From: JBFKOL01 sp041628815
Lineage (GTDB): Bacteria > Bacteroidota > Bacteroidia > Chitinophagales > Saprospiraceae
Assembly: GCA_041628815.1 (NCBI GenBank)
Contig: JBFKOL010000023.1
Span: forward strand, 1-24,721
Direction: 5' to 3'
DNA length: 24,721 nt
In this document: piece after piece, positions 1 to 8,506 of the stretch
Numbering within the stretch: the first letter of the stretch is position 1
Layout of the letters: each line of letters starts with the position of its first letter
Program-made: the position numbers and the translations under genes
Notes under the pieces: generated by a model
What the model saw: the letters and a program-made list of their open reading frames with translations, nothing else
The model's database searches: none
Told to the model about the DNA's origin: nothing

Positions 1-65
1 ATTATTCATATTTTTAATTTTTATATATGAAATTGCTCTTGGGCTGATTATTGCATTCCTATTTG

Positions 66-1022
66 ATGAACTCCAGAAATACAGCAACACTCGCCATAGT
101 TATACCATGCTACAACGAGGAAGAAGTCTTGCCGATCACTACAAAGGCCTTGCTGTCATGCATGGATGATCTCTGCCAAAAAAAACTGATCACCAAAGAA
201 AGTTATATATGTTTTGTCAATGATGGAAGCATAGACAAAACGTGGGAGATCATCGTTGGCCTTAGCAAGGATGATCGTATCAAAGGCATCAAATTGTCGA
301 CCAATTTTGGACATCAGAACGCGTTGTTTGCCGGATTGATGCGCAACAGGAAGGTGGCCGATTGTGTAGTAAGTCTGGATGCTGACCTGCAGGACGATAT
401 TGGTGCGATAGAAAAAATGATGTTGAAGTACTATGAAGGATGCGACATTGTATACGGTGTAAGGGAAAAAAGGGAATCAGATACGTTCTTTAAGAAATAC
501 TCAGCAATAGGGTTTTATAAGGTCATGCATTTCATGGGGGTGCGCACTGTTTACAATCATGCCGATTTCAGACTGGTGAGTAAAAATGTATTGAATGAGC
601 TTGCCGGATTTAGGGAAGTAAACCTCTACCTGAGAAGTATCTTCCCCCTCCTCGGGTATAAGTCAACGACAGTCACTTATGACAGGTCGAAGAGGGCCGC
701 AGGGGCATCGAAGTACTCCATTGCTAAAATGATTTCATTTGCATGGCGTGGTATTACCTCGTTTTCGACCTATCCTATGCGTCTGATATTTTTAACCGGC
801 ATTGTCATATTTTTTCTATCGTTGGTCTTGACTTTCTGGGCCCTTTGGCTCGTTAGTTCACAACAGTCACTTCCCGGTTGGGCAAGTACCGTCATACCCA
901 TCTTTGTACTCGGCGGCCTGCAAATGATTGGAATAGGACTCATAGGTGAATACATCGGAAAGATCTACCAGGAGGTGAAAAGGAGGCCCAGGTACATCAT
1001 CGAAGAAGAGATTGCGTTTTAA
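66..1022 (+). CDS. Family 2 glycosyltransferase, polyprenyl-phosphate sugar transferase type (DPM1/GtrB-like)
   Basis: This 318-aa protein probably moves a sugar from a nucleotide donor to a polyprenyl phosphate at the inner membrane, for use by a membrane glycosyltransferase. The GT-A fold motifs are visible: VIPCYNEEE at residues 12-20, VNDGSIDKTW at 51-60, the metal-binding DAD within SLDADLQDD at 103-111, and the acceptor-side stretch RSKRAAGASKYS around 207-218. Two hydrophobic helices (about 240-262 and 275-297) end the protein, as in the GtrB/DPMS group, followed by a basic tail. I chose the ATG at 66 because it leads directly into the GT2 core; an in-frame TTG at 51 would add five residues. 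The next two genes follow closely on the same strand, and the 981-aa protein two genes downstream is a candidate user of the lipid-linked sugar. The family is clear; the sugar is unknown. Confidence 0.9.
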   Translation: MNSRNTATLAIVIPCYNEEEVLPITTKALLSCMDDLCQKKLITKESYICFVNDGSIDKTWEIIVGLSKDDRIKGIKLSTNFGHQNALFAGLMRNRKVADCVVSLDADLQDDIGAIEKMMLKYYEGCDIVYGVREKRESDTFFKKYSAIGFYKVMHFMGVRTVYNHADFRLVSKNVLNELAGFREVNLYLRSIFPLLGYKSTTVTYDRSKRAAGASKYSIAKMISFAWRGITSFSTYPMRLIFLTGIVIFFLSLVLTFWALWLVSSQQSLPGWASTVIPIFVLGGLQMIGIGLIGEYIGKIYQEVKRRPRYIIEEEIAF

Positions 1023-1058
1023 TATTGCTTCTTGCATTTTGAAGTGAGACCGAAAACT

Positions 1059-1862
1059 ATGAATGAAGATCAAATAATCCTTAAAGAAGAAGCCTTCCAT
1101 GACCAATGGGCAGACTCAATTGACCTGGAAGAAATTGATGTAGAAGCCTATTTTGAGGCTTGTACAGTACCAGAGAACCGATACCTGCTGTCCAAGATGG
1201 ATGATCTGAGGGGCAAGACTGTCCTGGAGCTCGGATGTGGATCAGGAGAAGCGTCTATATACTTTGCCAAGAGAGGCGCCAAATGTACTGCCACCGACAT
1301 TTCCGGAGGAATGCTTGAGGTGGTAAAAAAGCTGGCCCTTAAACACGATGTAAAGGTTTCAACACGCAAATCCGCCTCATTCCCTCTCGGTTTTCCAGAC
1401 AATCATTTTGATTTCGTATATGCGGCTAACGTACTTCACCACGTCGACCTCATCCCGAGCCTTGAAGAAATTCATCGCGTCTTAAAGCCAGGGGGAAAAC
1501 TGATATCATGGGATCCTCTCGACCACAACCCCGTCATCAACGTGTATCGCCGTATGGCGGGTGAGGTGCGTACTGAAGATGAACATCCCATAAAAATGAA
1601 GGAAATACGAGTGTTCGAGCATCGGTTCGATCATGTGGAATACAAAACATTCTGGTTGACAACACTCTGGATCTTTCTGAGGTTTTACCTGATTGAGAGG
1701 GTAAATCCCAACCAGGAGCGCTACTGGAAGAAAATCATCAAAGAACATCAGAGACTCGACCGACTGTATACACGCCTTGAAAGAGTCGACAAGAAAATTC
1801 TGAAATGGGTGCCTTTTCTAAAAAGGTACTGCTGGAACATAGCTATTGTTTCTACCAAATGA
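1059..1862 (+). CDS. Class I SAM-dependent methyltransferase
   Basis: This is a 267-aa methyltransferase of the Methyltransf_11/UbiE-like type. Motif I is VLELGCGSGEASIYFAKRG at about residues 55-73, the acidic residue after strand 2 lies in TATDIS (about 78-82), and the motif IV to post-motif region reads FDFVYAANVLHHV followed by an LKPGGKL loop. The C-terminal third is basic and aromatic, which suggests a large or membrane-linked acceptor, but no substrate can be read from it. The ATG at 1059 is preferred; the open frame reaches an in-frame TTG at 1032. The gene starts 36 nt after the GT2 gene and ends 13 nt before the next one, so the three are probably co-transcribed and methylation of a glycan or glycolipid is a reasonable inference. 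Methylation of another small molecule cannot be excluded. Confidence 0.85.
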   Translation: MNEDQIILKEEAFHDQWADSIDLEEIDVEAYFEACTVPENRYLLSKMDDLRGKTVLELGCGSGEASIYFAKRGAKCTATDISGGMLEVVKKLALKHDVKVSTRKSASFPLGFPDNHFDFVYAANVLHHVDLIPSLEEIHRVLKPGGKLISWDPLDHNPVINVYRRMAGEVRTEDEHPIKMKEIRVFEHRFDHVEYKTFWLTTLWIFLRFYLIERVNPNQERYWKKIIKEHQRLDRLYTRLERVDKKILKWVPFLKRYCWNIAIVSTK

Positions 1863-1875
1863 ATGAACGAGTTGA

Positions 1876-4821
1876 ATGAAAACCAAAAGCGGTAAGAAAA
1901 GAACCCCCAAATTGACTGACTTGTCGAAGGTTGGCGTCCTCATCTGCAAGACGGAAAATAAAGACATAGGCTCAAAGATAGATTCGGACGATACGAGGTT
2001 GAAACATCAGTTTCATAGCACTTACTACCTCACCTGGGACGAACGAGGGTCTTATAAAATCACGGGTGGAGATCATGACATCGAGGTTTCACCTTCGGAT
2101 CTCCCCGATCATCTCATAGTAGGTGCGAGCTTTTCATCCAAAATACTATCGAGAATACAATCTCATATCGAGCGCAAAAGAAAGCCAAGAAAGGATACGA
2201 TTTATTTCGTTCAAGGTAAAGATCCACAAAGCGGGAAAATGATACGGATCTTCCAAAAATGGATGTTTGATCTGGACTACGGTGCTGCGCATTCGGGGGT
2301 ACTTATTACTGGTCGACAACCACTGCTTCAGCTTTTGGAACAGTTGCCTTCTCAATTATTGCTGGATAACAACACCATCAAATATGTGGCAGAACGTTCC
2401 GAAATAAAATATAGATCCACCGCAATAGACTTCGCCCCGGATACCCGCCAACCGGGTATTTGGAAGCTTATTCAACAGCGGGTTTTGTTGATGACATCGT
2501 GGTACTTCAGAGATCCGGCAGCCCGCTTTATCAAAAATAAATGGTGGAAGAAACCCTCTGAATGGTCTTCGGAAAATGCGCGATTGTGGAGAATGCTGTT
2601 TGCAGTTCTCGCAGTTGTTGTTGTTTTAGGTATGCCTATCCTGAGTTTTGACTATGGCGTTACGTGGGATGAAAAAATAGAGAACGATTATGGAAAGGAT
2701 GCCCTCAATTATTTATTAACGGGCGGAAAGGACAGGCGCGTTTTTGACGAAAGCATTCATCTGTATGCGCCAATGCGCAACTATGGAATGTTGTTCAACG
2801 TGACGGCAGCAGCGGTCAATCGCTTTTTTTCGCCATTTGGAGAATTTGAAACAAAGCACATTCTCAACTCATGGACCGGTTTTTTGGCGATGCTTTTTAT
2901 CGGATTGATCGCAAAAAATATAGGGGGTTGGCGTATGGCCTTTTTGTCTATGCTATTCTTATTGTTGTCCCCTCGTTTCTTCGGGCATAGTATGACCAAT
3001 CCCAAAGACATCCCCTTTGCAGCTGGTTACGTCATGGGAGTCTGGGCCATACTAAAGGTGTTTGATGAACTTCCCAAAGTTCGATGGAGAACCATAATAT
3101 GGGCAGCACTTTGTATAGGGTTTGTCATGGGTATAAGGATTGGTGGTTTGATGGTGCTGTGCTATCTCGGAATGATGATGGGATTGCATTGGCTCGGCCA
3201 GGTGCGAGAACGTGGTTTTGGACATGGGCTCAATCTGGTGCCACGGTATGCTGGATACCTCGGGGTAGTGAGCGTCGGTAGTTTTTTATTGGCGATTATG
3301 ACTTGGCCCTATGCTCTCGAAGGACCCATCAAACACTCGCTGGAGGCACTGTCGGCGATAACCAATGTTCAATATATTGTCAGCTATGAGCTCTTTAGCG
3401 GAGAGCGTACGAATATGGCGGCACTGTCCTGGAATTACATCCCGGAATGGATGCTGATCAGTATGCCAGTTTTCATATGGCTCGGTGCAATGCTCAGCCC
3501 CATTGCTGTATTTCCTAAAAAATTGAATTACCGTTACAAGGCAATTCTATTCTGTCTTTTTGTCGTTCTTTTCCCTCTTATCTACGTGGTTTACAAAGGA
3601 TCCGTTCTGTACAACGGCTGGCGTCATTTTCTCTTTTTTGCACCTTTTCTGGTTTTGCTGGGTGCTCTTGGCTGGGATGCCCTTTTCAAACGCAATTGGA
3701 ACCAAATACTGACAATGACAGCTGCAGGACTATTACTGTTATTTGTCGCCAAGACCACCATATGGATGGCAAAAAATCATCCTTATCAATATGTCTATTT
3801 CAACGAACTGGTAGGCGGTATTGACGGCGCTTACGGTCGCTATGAGACAGACTATTACGGTCTTTCAATGCGCGAGGGTATAGAGTGGCTTGTGAAGAAC
3901 GAAAACATTGCCGATGGAAGGAAGGTCCGCGTCGGTGTCAATTGCGAAGTTGAAACCGCCAAGTACTGGGCAAAAAAATATTCCGAGAATATTACCGTCG
4001 TTTGGAATCGCCATTATGAAAAGCACAAAAATCAGTGGGACTACGCAATGTTCGCTAGTAGAACTATGTCGAGGAATGAGCTGGTCAATGGCTCTTATCC
4101 ACCTGTCGGTACCATTCACACGATCGATGTGGACAACACTCCAATCCTCGCCATTATAAAGCATGACAATACCTATCTCCACGATGGTTACAAAGCATTA
4201 AGAGATAATAACCCCGGTGAAGCCATTGTTCTTTTCCAACAGGCCGTCAACTACGACCCGCGCAATGAAGAGGCTGCAAGGATGCTGGGTATTGCGTACT
4301 ACACAAGCAGGAGGACGCAAGAAGCCATACAAGCCTTTGATAGGGCATTGGACATATGGCCTGAAAGCTATCTGGCTCTTTTTTACAAAAGCCAGATCAT
4401 GTTGCAAGAAGGAGACTTTGAACAAAGTTATGAGCTGGCCACGGCGTCGATCAATCACAAAAGCAATGTACAGGGCGCTCACCTGAATGCAGGTCGTTCA
4501 TCAATACAGTTGGGTCGGTTTGAAGAGGCTCGTGACCACCTTCAAAACGCCTACCGCTATACGGGAGGGGATCGAAATATGCAGTCCGATATTCATGCAC
4601 TTTTTGGACAATCCTATCTCATACAGGTACAGACCGGTGGTAGTGATCTTTCACCTACTACCCGTTCTGACTATTTGTCCAACGCAGCATCACAATTGGC
4701 TCGTGCCGTAGAGCTCAACCCTTCGAACAGGGACGCCATAACAATGATTATCGCTACTTTTGAAATGATTGGTGATGAAGAAAACGCCCGGAAATACAGG
4801 CAGATGCTCGCTTCGTTGTAG
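1876..4821 (+). CDS. Membrane glycosyltransferase-like protein (GT-C type core) with unusual N-terminal domain and C-terminal TPR repeats
   Basis: This 981-aa protein has three parts. Residues 1 to about 235 are soluble; roughly 108-222 resemble the C-terminal half of a GT2 domain but lack the nucleotide-binding and DxD motifs. Residues about 240-670 are polytopic. The first membrane helix is followed by FDYGVTWDEKIE (about 258-269), where an acidic pair in the first outer loop is typical of GT-C enzymes of the PMT/ArnT class. Residues about 765-980 form TPR-like helical pairs, for example EAIVLFQQAVNYDPRN and EAIQAFDRALDIWPES. I infer a polyprenyl-phosphate-sugar-dependent transferase acting on the outer face of the inner membrane, with periplasmic TPRs binding partners or substrates. 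The GT2 gene two positions upstream would supply the donor. The ATG at 1876 is 13 nt after the methyltransferase. The GT-C assignment is by motif and topology only. Confidence 0.75.
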   Translation: MKTKSGKKRTPKLTDLSKVGVLICKTENKDIGSKIDSDDTRLKHQFHSTYYLTWDERGSYKITGGDHDIEVSPSDLPDHLIVGASFSSKILSRIQSHIERKRKPRKDTIYFVQGKDPQSGKMIRIFQKWMFDLDYGAAHSGVLITGRQPLLQLLEQLPSQLLLDNNTIKYVAERSEIKYRSTAIDFAPDTRQPGIWKLIQQRVLLMTSWYFRDPAARFIKNKWWKKPSEWSSENARLWRMLFAVLAVVVVLGMPILSFDYGVTWDEKIENDYGKDALNYLLTGGKDRRVFDESIHLYAPMRNYGMLFNVTAAAVNRFFSPFGEFETKHILNSWTGFLAMLFIGLIAKNIGGWRMAFLSMLFLLLSPRFFGHSMTNPKDIPFAAGYVMGVWAILKVFDELPKVRWRTIIWAALCIGFVMGIRIGGLMVLCYLGMMMGLHWLGQVRERGFGHGLNLVPRYAGYLGVVSVGSFLLAIMTWPYALEGPIKHSLEALSAITNVQYIVSYELFSGERTNMAALSWNYIPEWMLISMPVFIWLGAMLSPIAVFPKKLNYRYKAILFCLFVVLFPLIYVVYKGSVLYNGWRHFLFFAPFLVLLGALGWDALFKRNWNQILTMTAAGLLLLFVAKTTIWMAKNHPYQYVYFNELVGGIDGAYGRYETDYYGLSMREGIEWLVKNENIADGRKVRVGVNCEVETAKYWAKKYSENITVVWNRHYEKHKNQWDYAMFASRTMSRNELVNGSYPPVGTIHTIDVDNTPILAIIKHDNTYLHDGYKALRDNNPGEAIVLFQQAVNYDPRNEEAARMLGIAYYTSRRTQEAIQAFDRALDIWPESYLALFYKSQIMLQEGDFEQSYELATASINHKSNVQGAHLNAGRSSIQLGRFEEARDHLQNAYRYTGGDRNMQSDIHALFGQSYLIQVQTGGSDLSPTTRSDYLSNAASQLARAVELNPSNRDAITMIIATFEMIGDEENARKYRQMLASL

Positions 4822-4839
4822 AAGGGCACATCACTGAGA

Positions 4840-5736
4840 CTAAGTGCTTTTTACCAGGATTTTCTTAACTGTCCTGAGCAAGATGGGAGGTGTAATGTCC
4901 GAAATAACATTCACCACAATGTTGAACCTGCGCATTTTCGCTTCAGACAGATGTCCTTTTCGGTCAACGAACTTAGTATGCGTATCGGCTCCCCTATCAC
5001 TCAATTCTTCCCTGGGCCTGCCATTGGTATAGTAATAGAGCGCAATTGACTTCCTGCTTCGGTCAGGCGGACAAGTTAGTGCGTCTGGATGACCGTGATA
5101 GGAAAAATCTGTCGTCGAAAACATGGCCAATGTATTGAAATCAGGCCGGATCTTTTTAACACATTGAGTCATATCCCTGTTCCACAATTCAAAATGCCCT
5201 CCGAATTCATCTTTCCAATCTTTATTCAGATATACAAGGACATTAAGCCTCCTGTCAAGCTGAGTCATACGGTGCTTATTGAAGTCAGCATGAACCTTGA
5301 GCAAGCCTCCCGGCTTGATTTCATGACAACCGCCACCTTCAAAATAAGGGTCACCGATGAGTGTCTCCTCGATATTTGTGAGTCGCTGCAGAAATTCCAG
5401 AAAAGGTTGTGAATTCAGAAAATACATAAAAGCCTTTGTCTTGGTACCGAACCGATGCTCTCCCCTCGAAGCGAGTTTAACTTCATTGGGATTGTCAAAT
5501 TTTATTTTGTTTCCCCTGGAAAGGTCAGGGAACTCTTCCAGCACCTCATTGAGCTTCTTTTCATTGAAAAAATTAGGGAAGCTTATATTGGGGAACGGCT
5601 TTGCCTTGATGTAGTTATCGTGATAACGATCCGCCACTTCCTGTAAGTCCCGGTATTTTTCATGGATGTATTCGAGCATTTTGCATGCACTTTGAGAGCT
5701 CCAAAGATAGGAGATTATATTAATGAAATCCGTCAT
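4840..5736 (-). CDS. 2-oxoglutarate/Fe(II)-dependent oxygenase (prolyl-4-hydroxylase-like)
   Basis: This 298-aa protein belongs to the 2OG-Fe(II) oxygenase superfamily. The metal ligands are visible as H149 and D151 in VHADFN and a distal histidine in SYHGHP (H214 or H216). The 2-oxoglutarate-binding arginine is probably R228 in SRKSIALYYYT. A double-stranded beta-helix core lies between, including RRLNVLVYLN and GGHFELW. Proteins of this type hydroxylate sugars, lipids or proteins. It ends 18 nt from the end of the glycosyltransferase/TPR gene in a convergent arrangement, so it is not in that operon, though a role in surface modification is possible. The start at 5736 is preceded by an AAGGGGA stretch that could act as a ribosome binding site; Met20 at 5679 is the alternative. 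No signal peptide is seen, so it is probably cytoplasmic. Confidence 0.85.
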   Translation of the reverse strand: MTDFINIISYLWSSQSACKMLEYIHEKYRDLQEVADRYHDNYIKAKPFPNISFPNFFNEKKLNEVLEEFPDLSRGNKIKFDNPNEVKLASRGEHRFGTKTKAFMYFLNSQPFLEFLQRLTNIEETLIGDPYFEGGGCHEIKPGGLLKVHADFNKHRMTQLDRRLNVLVYLNKDWKDEFGGHFELWNRDMTQCVKKIRPDFNTLAMFSTTDFSYHGHPDALTCPPDRSRKSIALYYYTNGRPREELSDRGADTHTKFVDRKGHLSEAKMRRFNIVVNVISDITPPILLRTVKKILVKST

Positions 5737-5777
5737 AAGTCCCCTTGTTAAATAAGCTTTCCTACCTCGCTAATGTT

Positions 5778-5785
5778 TAACTTTG
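5778..5785 (+). promoter_or_regulatory. Bacteroidota -7 element TAACTTTG upstream of thiL
   Basis: TAACTTTG matches the TAnnTTTG consensus exactly and lies about 28 nt before the thiL start. The nearest TTG upstream (5745-5747) is 30 nt away, too far for the usual spacing, so only the -7 half is supported. Confidence 0.45.
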
Positions 5786-5813
5786 CGCTCATTGCCAGAA
5801 ATAAAGTGGAGCT

Positions 5814-6845
5814 ATGAAAGAAAAACATACGGATGTGAACGAACTGGGAGAATTTGGATTAATCGATCGGCTCACAAACTCTTTTAAAAAACACCAGCCT
5901 TCAACAATCTGTGGCGTAGGGGATGATGCAGCCGTAATCAGAATGGGCTCTGAAATGCTTCTGGTATCTACAGACCTTCTGGTGGAAGGCATTCACTTTG
6001 ACCTCATGTACTACCCCCTTAAGCACCTGGGCTATAAATCGGTAATCGTCAACTTGTCGGATATCTACGCTATGAACGCTGTGCCTAGACAAGTCACTGT
6101 TTCTTTTGCCATTTCCAACAGGTTTTCCGTGGAAGCCCTTGATGAGTTGTATGCTGGTATCAAAGCAGCTTGTAATCTTTACAAAGTGGACCTTGTAGGA
6201 GGAGATACTACATCCAACCTGAAGGGACTGACAGTCAGCGTTACCGCATTGGGTACATCTGAAAACGAATCCACCATATGCTATCGCAGCGGTGCGAAAC
6301 CGGGAGACATCCTCTGTGTAACAGGCGATCTCGGCGCTGCCTATCTCGGGCTCCAATTACTGGAAAGGGAAAAACAATTGTTTCTTGACGACAACCAAAT
6401 TCAACCAAAACTTGACAACTACCCCTACCCCATCGAAAGGCAACTCAAACCCGAGGCCTGTAAGTCGGCGATCGATTATTTCAGAAAGTCAAAACTCGTA
6501 CCGACAGCAATGATCGATATCAGTGACGGCCTCAGTTCAGACTTGATGCACGTTTGCAAACAATCCGGTGTTGGCGCATTTGTAGAAGAAGGTAAAATCC
6601 CCATCCATCCGGAGGCCAAGAACCTCGCTCTCGAGTTCAATATGGACCCTATCTCCAGTGCCCTTAACGGCGGTGAAGATTATGAATTACTTTTCAGCAT
6701 TGATCCTTCAGATCTGGAAAAGATCCGCTTTATGCCCGGTGCATACATCATCGGAGAAATTACCGCTCCGGACGAAGGTATCACCTTACATACGACCGGT
6801 GGAAATGTCCACGACCTAGTGGCACAGGGATGGAAACATTTCTGA
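5814..6845 (+). CDS. thiL: Thiamine-monophosphate kinase ThiL
   Basis: ThiL phosphorylates thiamine monophosphate with ATP to give thiamine diphosphate, the last step of cofactor synthesis in the cytoplasm. The 343-aa length suits the family. Diagnostic motifs occur in order: GVGDDAAVI near the N terminus, STDLLVEGIHFDL, a substrate and magnesium region reading NLSDIYAMNA, DLVGGDTTSN, CVTGDLGAAYLGLQLL, IDISDGLSSDLMH and LNGGEDYELLF. All key aspartates appear present. The ATG at 5814 is the first in frame and sits downstream of a TAACTTTG -7 element. The gene is monocistronic: its neighbours on both sides lie on the other strand, and no other thiamine gene is in the window. It converges on trmB with a 46-nt gap that shows no strong terminator hairpin. 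Confidence 0.97.
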   Translation: MKEKHTDVNELGEFGLIDRLTNSFKKHQPSTICGVGDDAAVIRMGSEMLLVSTDLLVEGIHFDLMYYPLKHLGYKSVIVNLSDIYAMNAVPRQVTVSFAISNRFSVEALDELYAGIKAACNLYKVDLVGGDTTSNLKGLTVSVTALGTSENESTICYRSGAKPGDILCVTGDLGAAYLGLQLLEREKQLFLDDNQIQPKLDNYPYPIERQLKPEACKSAIDYFRKSKLVPTAMIDISDGLSSDLMHVCKQSGVGAFVEEGKIPIHPEAKNLALEFNMDPISSALNGGEDYELLFSIDPSDLEKIRFMPGAYIIGEITAPDEGITLHTTGGNVHDLVAQGWKHF

Positions 6846-6891
6846 CAGGCTTTCAAGTCTTGTAGTGAAAAGAGATTTGGTTTTAGCATAT

Positions 6892-7581
6892 TCATTTTGT
6901 GTGAATGCATGCCAAATACTTTATGGTCTTACCGTTTTTCAAGTGTAATTCTTCGTAGAACGTCTTCACTTCAAGCTCTCGGGCATAAAGGGGGGAAGCG
7001 TAAATGTCTTCATTTTTATATTCTATCTCGAATGCGGAATGATCAGAAATACATTCTACGGCATATTGAAAGTAGTTCACGTCATCGGTCTTTAAGTGTA
7101 CCTTTCCCCCTTCTTTCAGCAGGGCATCGTATTTATCCAAAAATGGCGGTGCGACAAGTCTGCGGTTCGGTTTGGCGTAAAATGGATCTGGAAAGGTGAT
7201 CCAAATTTCATCTGCCTCACCTTTGGAGAAGTACAAATCAATGTATTCGATGCGGATTCGTAGAAATGCCACATTGTGTAATTTTTCATCCAAAGCGATC
7301 CTGGCACCTTTCCAGATGCGAGCACCTTTGATATCTACCCCGATAAAGTTTTGATGTGGATAGCGCCTGGCCATCTCGACAGTATATTCCCCTCGGCCAC
7401 AAGCCAGTTCCACCGTTATAGGGTGATCATTTTGAAAAACCTGCCGGCCCCATTCTCCTTTTATTGAGACGGTTTCGAAAGGACTCTTTCGCAACATTGG
7501 CTCACCGGGCCCGGTGGTTTCAAGGACATTGGGGAATTTAAGTATATCACCAAACTTCTCAAGTTTTCTCCTACGGCTCAT
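6892..7581 (-). CDS. trmB: tRNA (guanine-N7-)-methyltransferase TrmB
   Basis: TrmB makes N7-methylguanosine at position 46 of the tRNA variable loop using S-adenosylmethionine. The 229-aa protein shows the SAM-binding motif VELACGRGEYTVEMA at 57-71, GVDIKGARIWKGA at 81-93, the signature ADEIWITFPDPF at about 123-134, and the C-terminal TDD near 165-167 followed by the YE-type tail (TFYEELHLKNGKTI). The segment after FPDP reads YAKPNRRL where many family members have PWPKKRH-like residues. The gene is divergent from the phosphatase gene, with a 43-nt intergenic stretch, and converges on thiL. The ATG at 7581 gives a normal Arg/Lys-rich N terminus. The tRNA-Phe in this window carries a 5-nt variable loop, GTGTC, whose middle G is a plausible TrmB target (inference). 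Confidence 0.95.
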   Translation of the reverse strand: MSRRRKLEKFGDILKFPNVLETTGPGEPMLRKSPFETVSIKGEWGRQVFQNDHPITVELACGRGEYTVEMARRYPHQNFIGVDIKGARIWKGARIALDEKLHNVAFLRIRIEYIDLYFSKGEADEIWITFPDPFYAKPNRRLVAPPFLDKYDALLKEGGKVHLKTDDVNYFQYAVECISDHSAFEIEYKNEDIYASPLYARELEVKTFYEELHLKNGKTIKYLACIHTK

Positions 7582-7601
7582 AGCTCTAATATGTATTGAA
7601 T

Positions 7602-7609
7602 TACATTTG
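7602..7609 (+). promoter_or_regulatory. Possible -7 element TACATTTG upstream of the phosphatase gene
   Basis: TACATTTG matches TAnnTTTG and lies in the short divergent gap between trmB and the phosphatase gene. No TTG at the expected -33 distance is visible, and the implied leader before the ATG at 7625 is very short. Confidence 0.35.
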
Positions 7610-7624
7610 CCTGCAAATTTCGCT

Positions 7625-8428
7625 ATGTCAGGTAAAGAATACAGGAATTTGTGCCTTCAATGTCTACCGGAAATAAAAGCAGTGGGTGACTTCATCAGAA
7701 ACGAATTGGGTTCTGTACACTCTCGTGACATAGTGGAAAAGGGGATCAACAGCCTTGTAACTTATGTAGATAAGACTGCCGAAAAAATGCTTGTGGATCG
7801 ACTGAGGCGCATCCTGCCTGGATCGGGTTTCATAACCGAAGAAGACACTGTTGCCCGTAGTGATAGCATTCTTCAATGGATAATTGATCCTCTCGATGGG
7901 ACCAATAACTTCTTACACGGAATTCCGCATTTTGCAGTTAGCGTCGCTCTAAAATCCCATGATGATCTTGTGATCGGAATCATTCTGGAAGTTAACTCTA
8001 GGGACATCTATTATACATGGAAAAATGGTGGTGCCTTTTTAAATGACCGTCCAATCACCGTGAGTAGTACGACCGATATCAGAAATTCGATGATCGCTAC
8101 CGGTTTTCCTTATGCCATCCCAGACCCAAAGCCCATCCTAAACACATTGGAGTATTTTATGATGCACGCGCGGGGAATGCGCCGATTTGGTGCAGCGGCG
8201 CTGGATATGGCATATGTAGCATGTGGAAGGTTCGATGTGTACTATGAGACCACCCTTAACGCATGGGATGTAGCTGCCGGGGCACTTCTCGTACGTGAAG
8301 CCGGCGGCACTGTATCGGAATTTCTACCCGGAAGAGATTTTATGCAAACAGGTCGGATCATTGCAACGAACGGACATCTCCATCAGGAAGTTCAAGGCAT
8401 CATCGGTAAAAATTTCTCACCTTCGTAG
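7625..8428 (+). CDS. Inositol monophosphatase family phosphatase (SuhB-like)
   Basis: This 267-aa protein belongs to the lithium-sensitive, magnesium-dependent phosphatase family (inositol monophosphatase, SuhB, CysQ-related). Metal-binding motifs are complete: E72 and E73 in GFITEEDT, D88 and D91 in WIIDPLDGTNNFLHG, and D215 in NAWDVAAGALLVREAGG. The open frame runs back to 7514, but that extension lies antisense inside trmB. The ATG at 7625 gives the standard N terminus and leaves room for the divergent promoter region, so I use it. Likely substrates are inositol phosphates or related sugar phosphates; the motifs cannot separate these from a CysQ-type nucleotidase, though length and sequence look more like SuhB. 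The permease gene follows 78 nt downstream on the same strand and may be separate. Confidence 0.92.
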   Translation: MSGKEYRNLCLQCLPEIKAVGDFIRNELGSVHSRDIVEKGINSLVTYVDKTAEKMLVDRLRRILPGSGFITEEDTVARSDSILQWIIDPLDGTNNFLHGIPHFAVSVALKSHDDLVIGIILEVNSRDIYYTWKNGGAFLNDRPITVSSTTDIRNSMIATGFPYAIPDPKPILNTLEYFMMHARGMRRFGAAALDMAYVACGRFDVYYETTLNAWDVAAGALLVREAGGTVSEFLPGRDFMQTGRIIATNGHLHQEVQGIIGKNFSPS

Positions 8429-8506
8429 ATGAACCGGCAAGATACGTCTACTTATAGCTTATAGTTGGTTCCCCGGCATTAATTTAGTATTCAATAACGC
8501 AAGGCA

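Noticed and set aside
1..65. AT-rich start of the window as a promoter for the glycosyltransferase operon
   Set aside because: No TAnnTTTG element or -33 TTTG is present and the true promoter may lie before the window.
5089..5646. Plus-strand frames inside the oxygenase gene
   Set aside because: Antisense shadows of a gene with clear 2OG-oxygenase motifs; they show no family features.
7514..7624. N-terminal extension of the phosphatase back to 7514
   Set aside because: It lies antisense inside trmB, adds no family sequence, and the ATG at 7625 gives a normal N terminus.
8451..8464. Tandem CTTATAG repeat before the permease gene
   Set aside because: Only two 7-nt copies; too short to support a repeat or a binding site.
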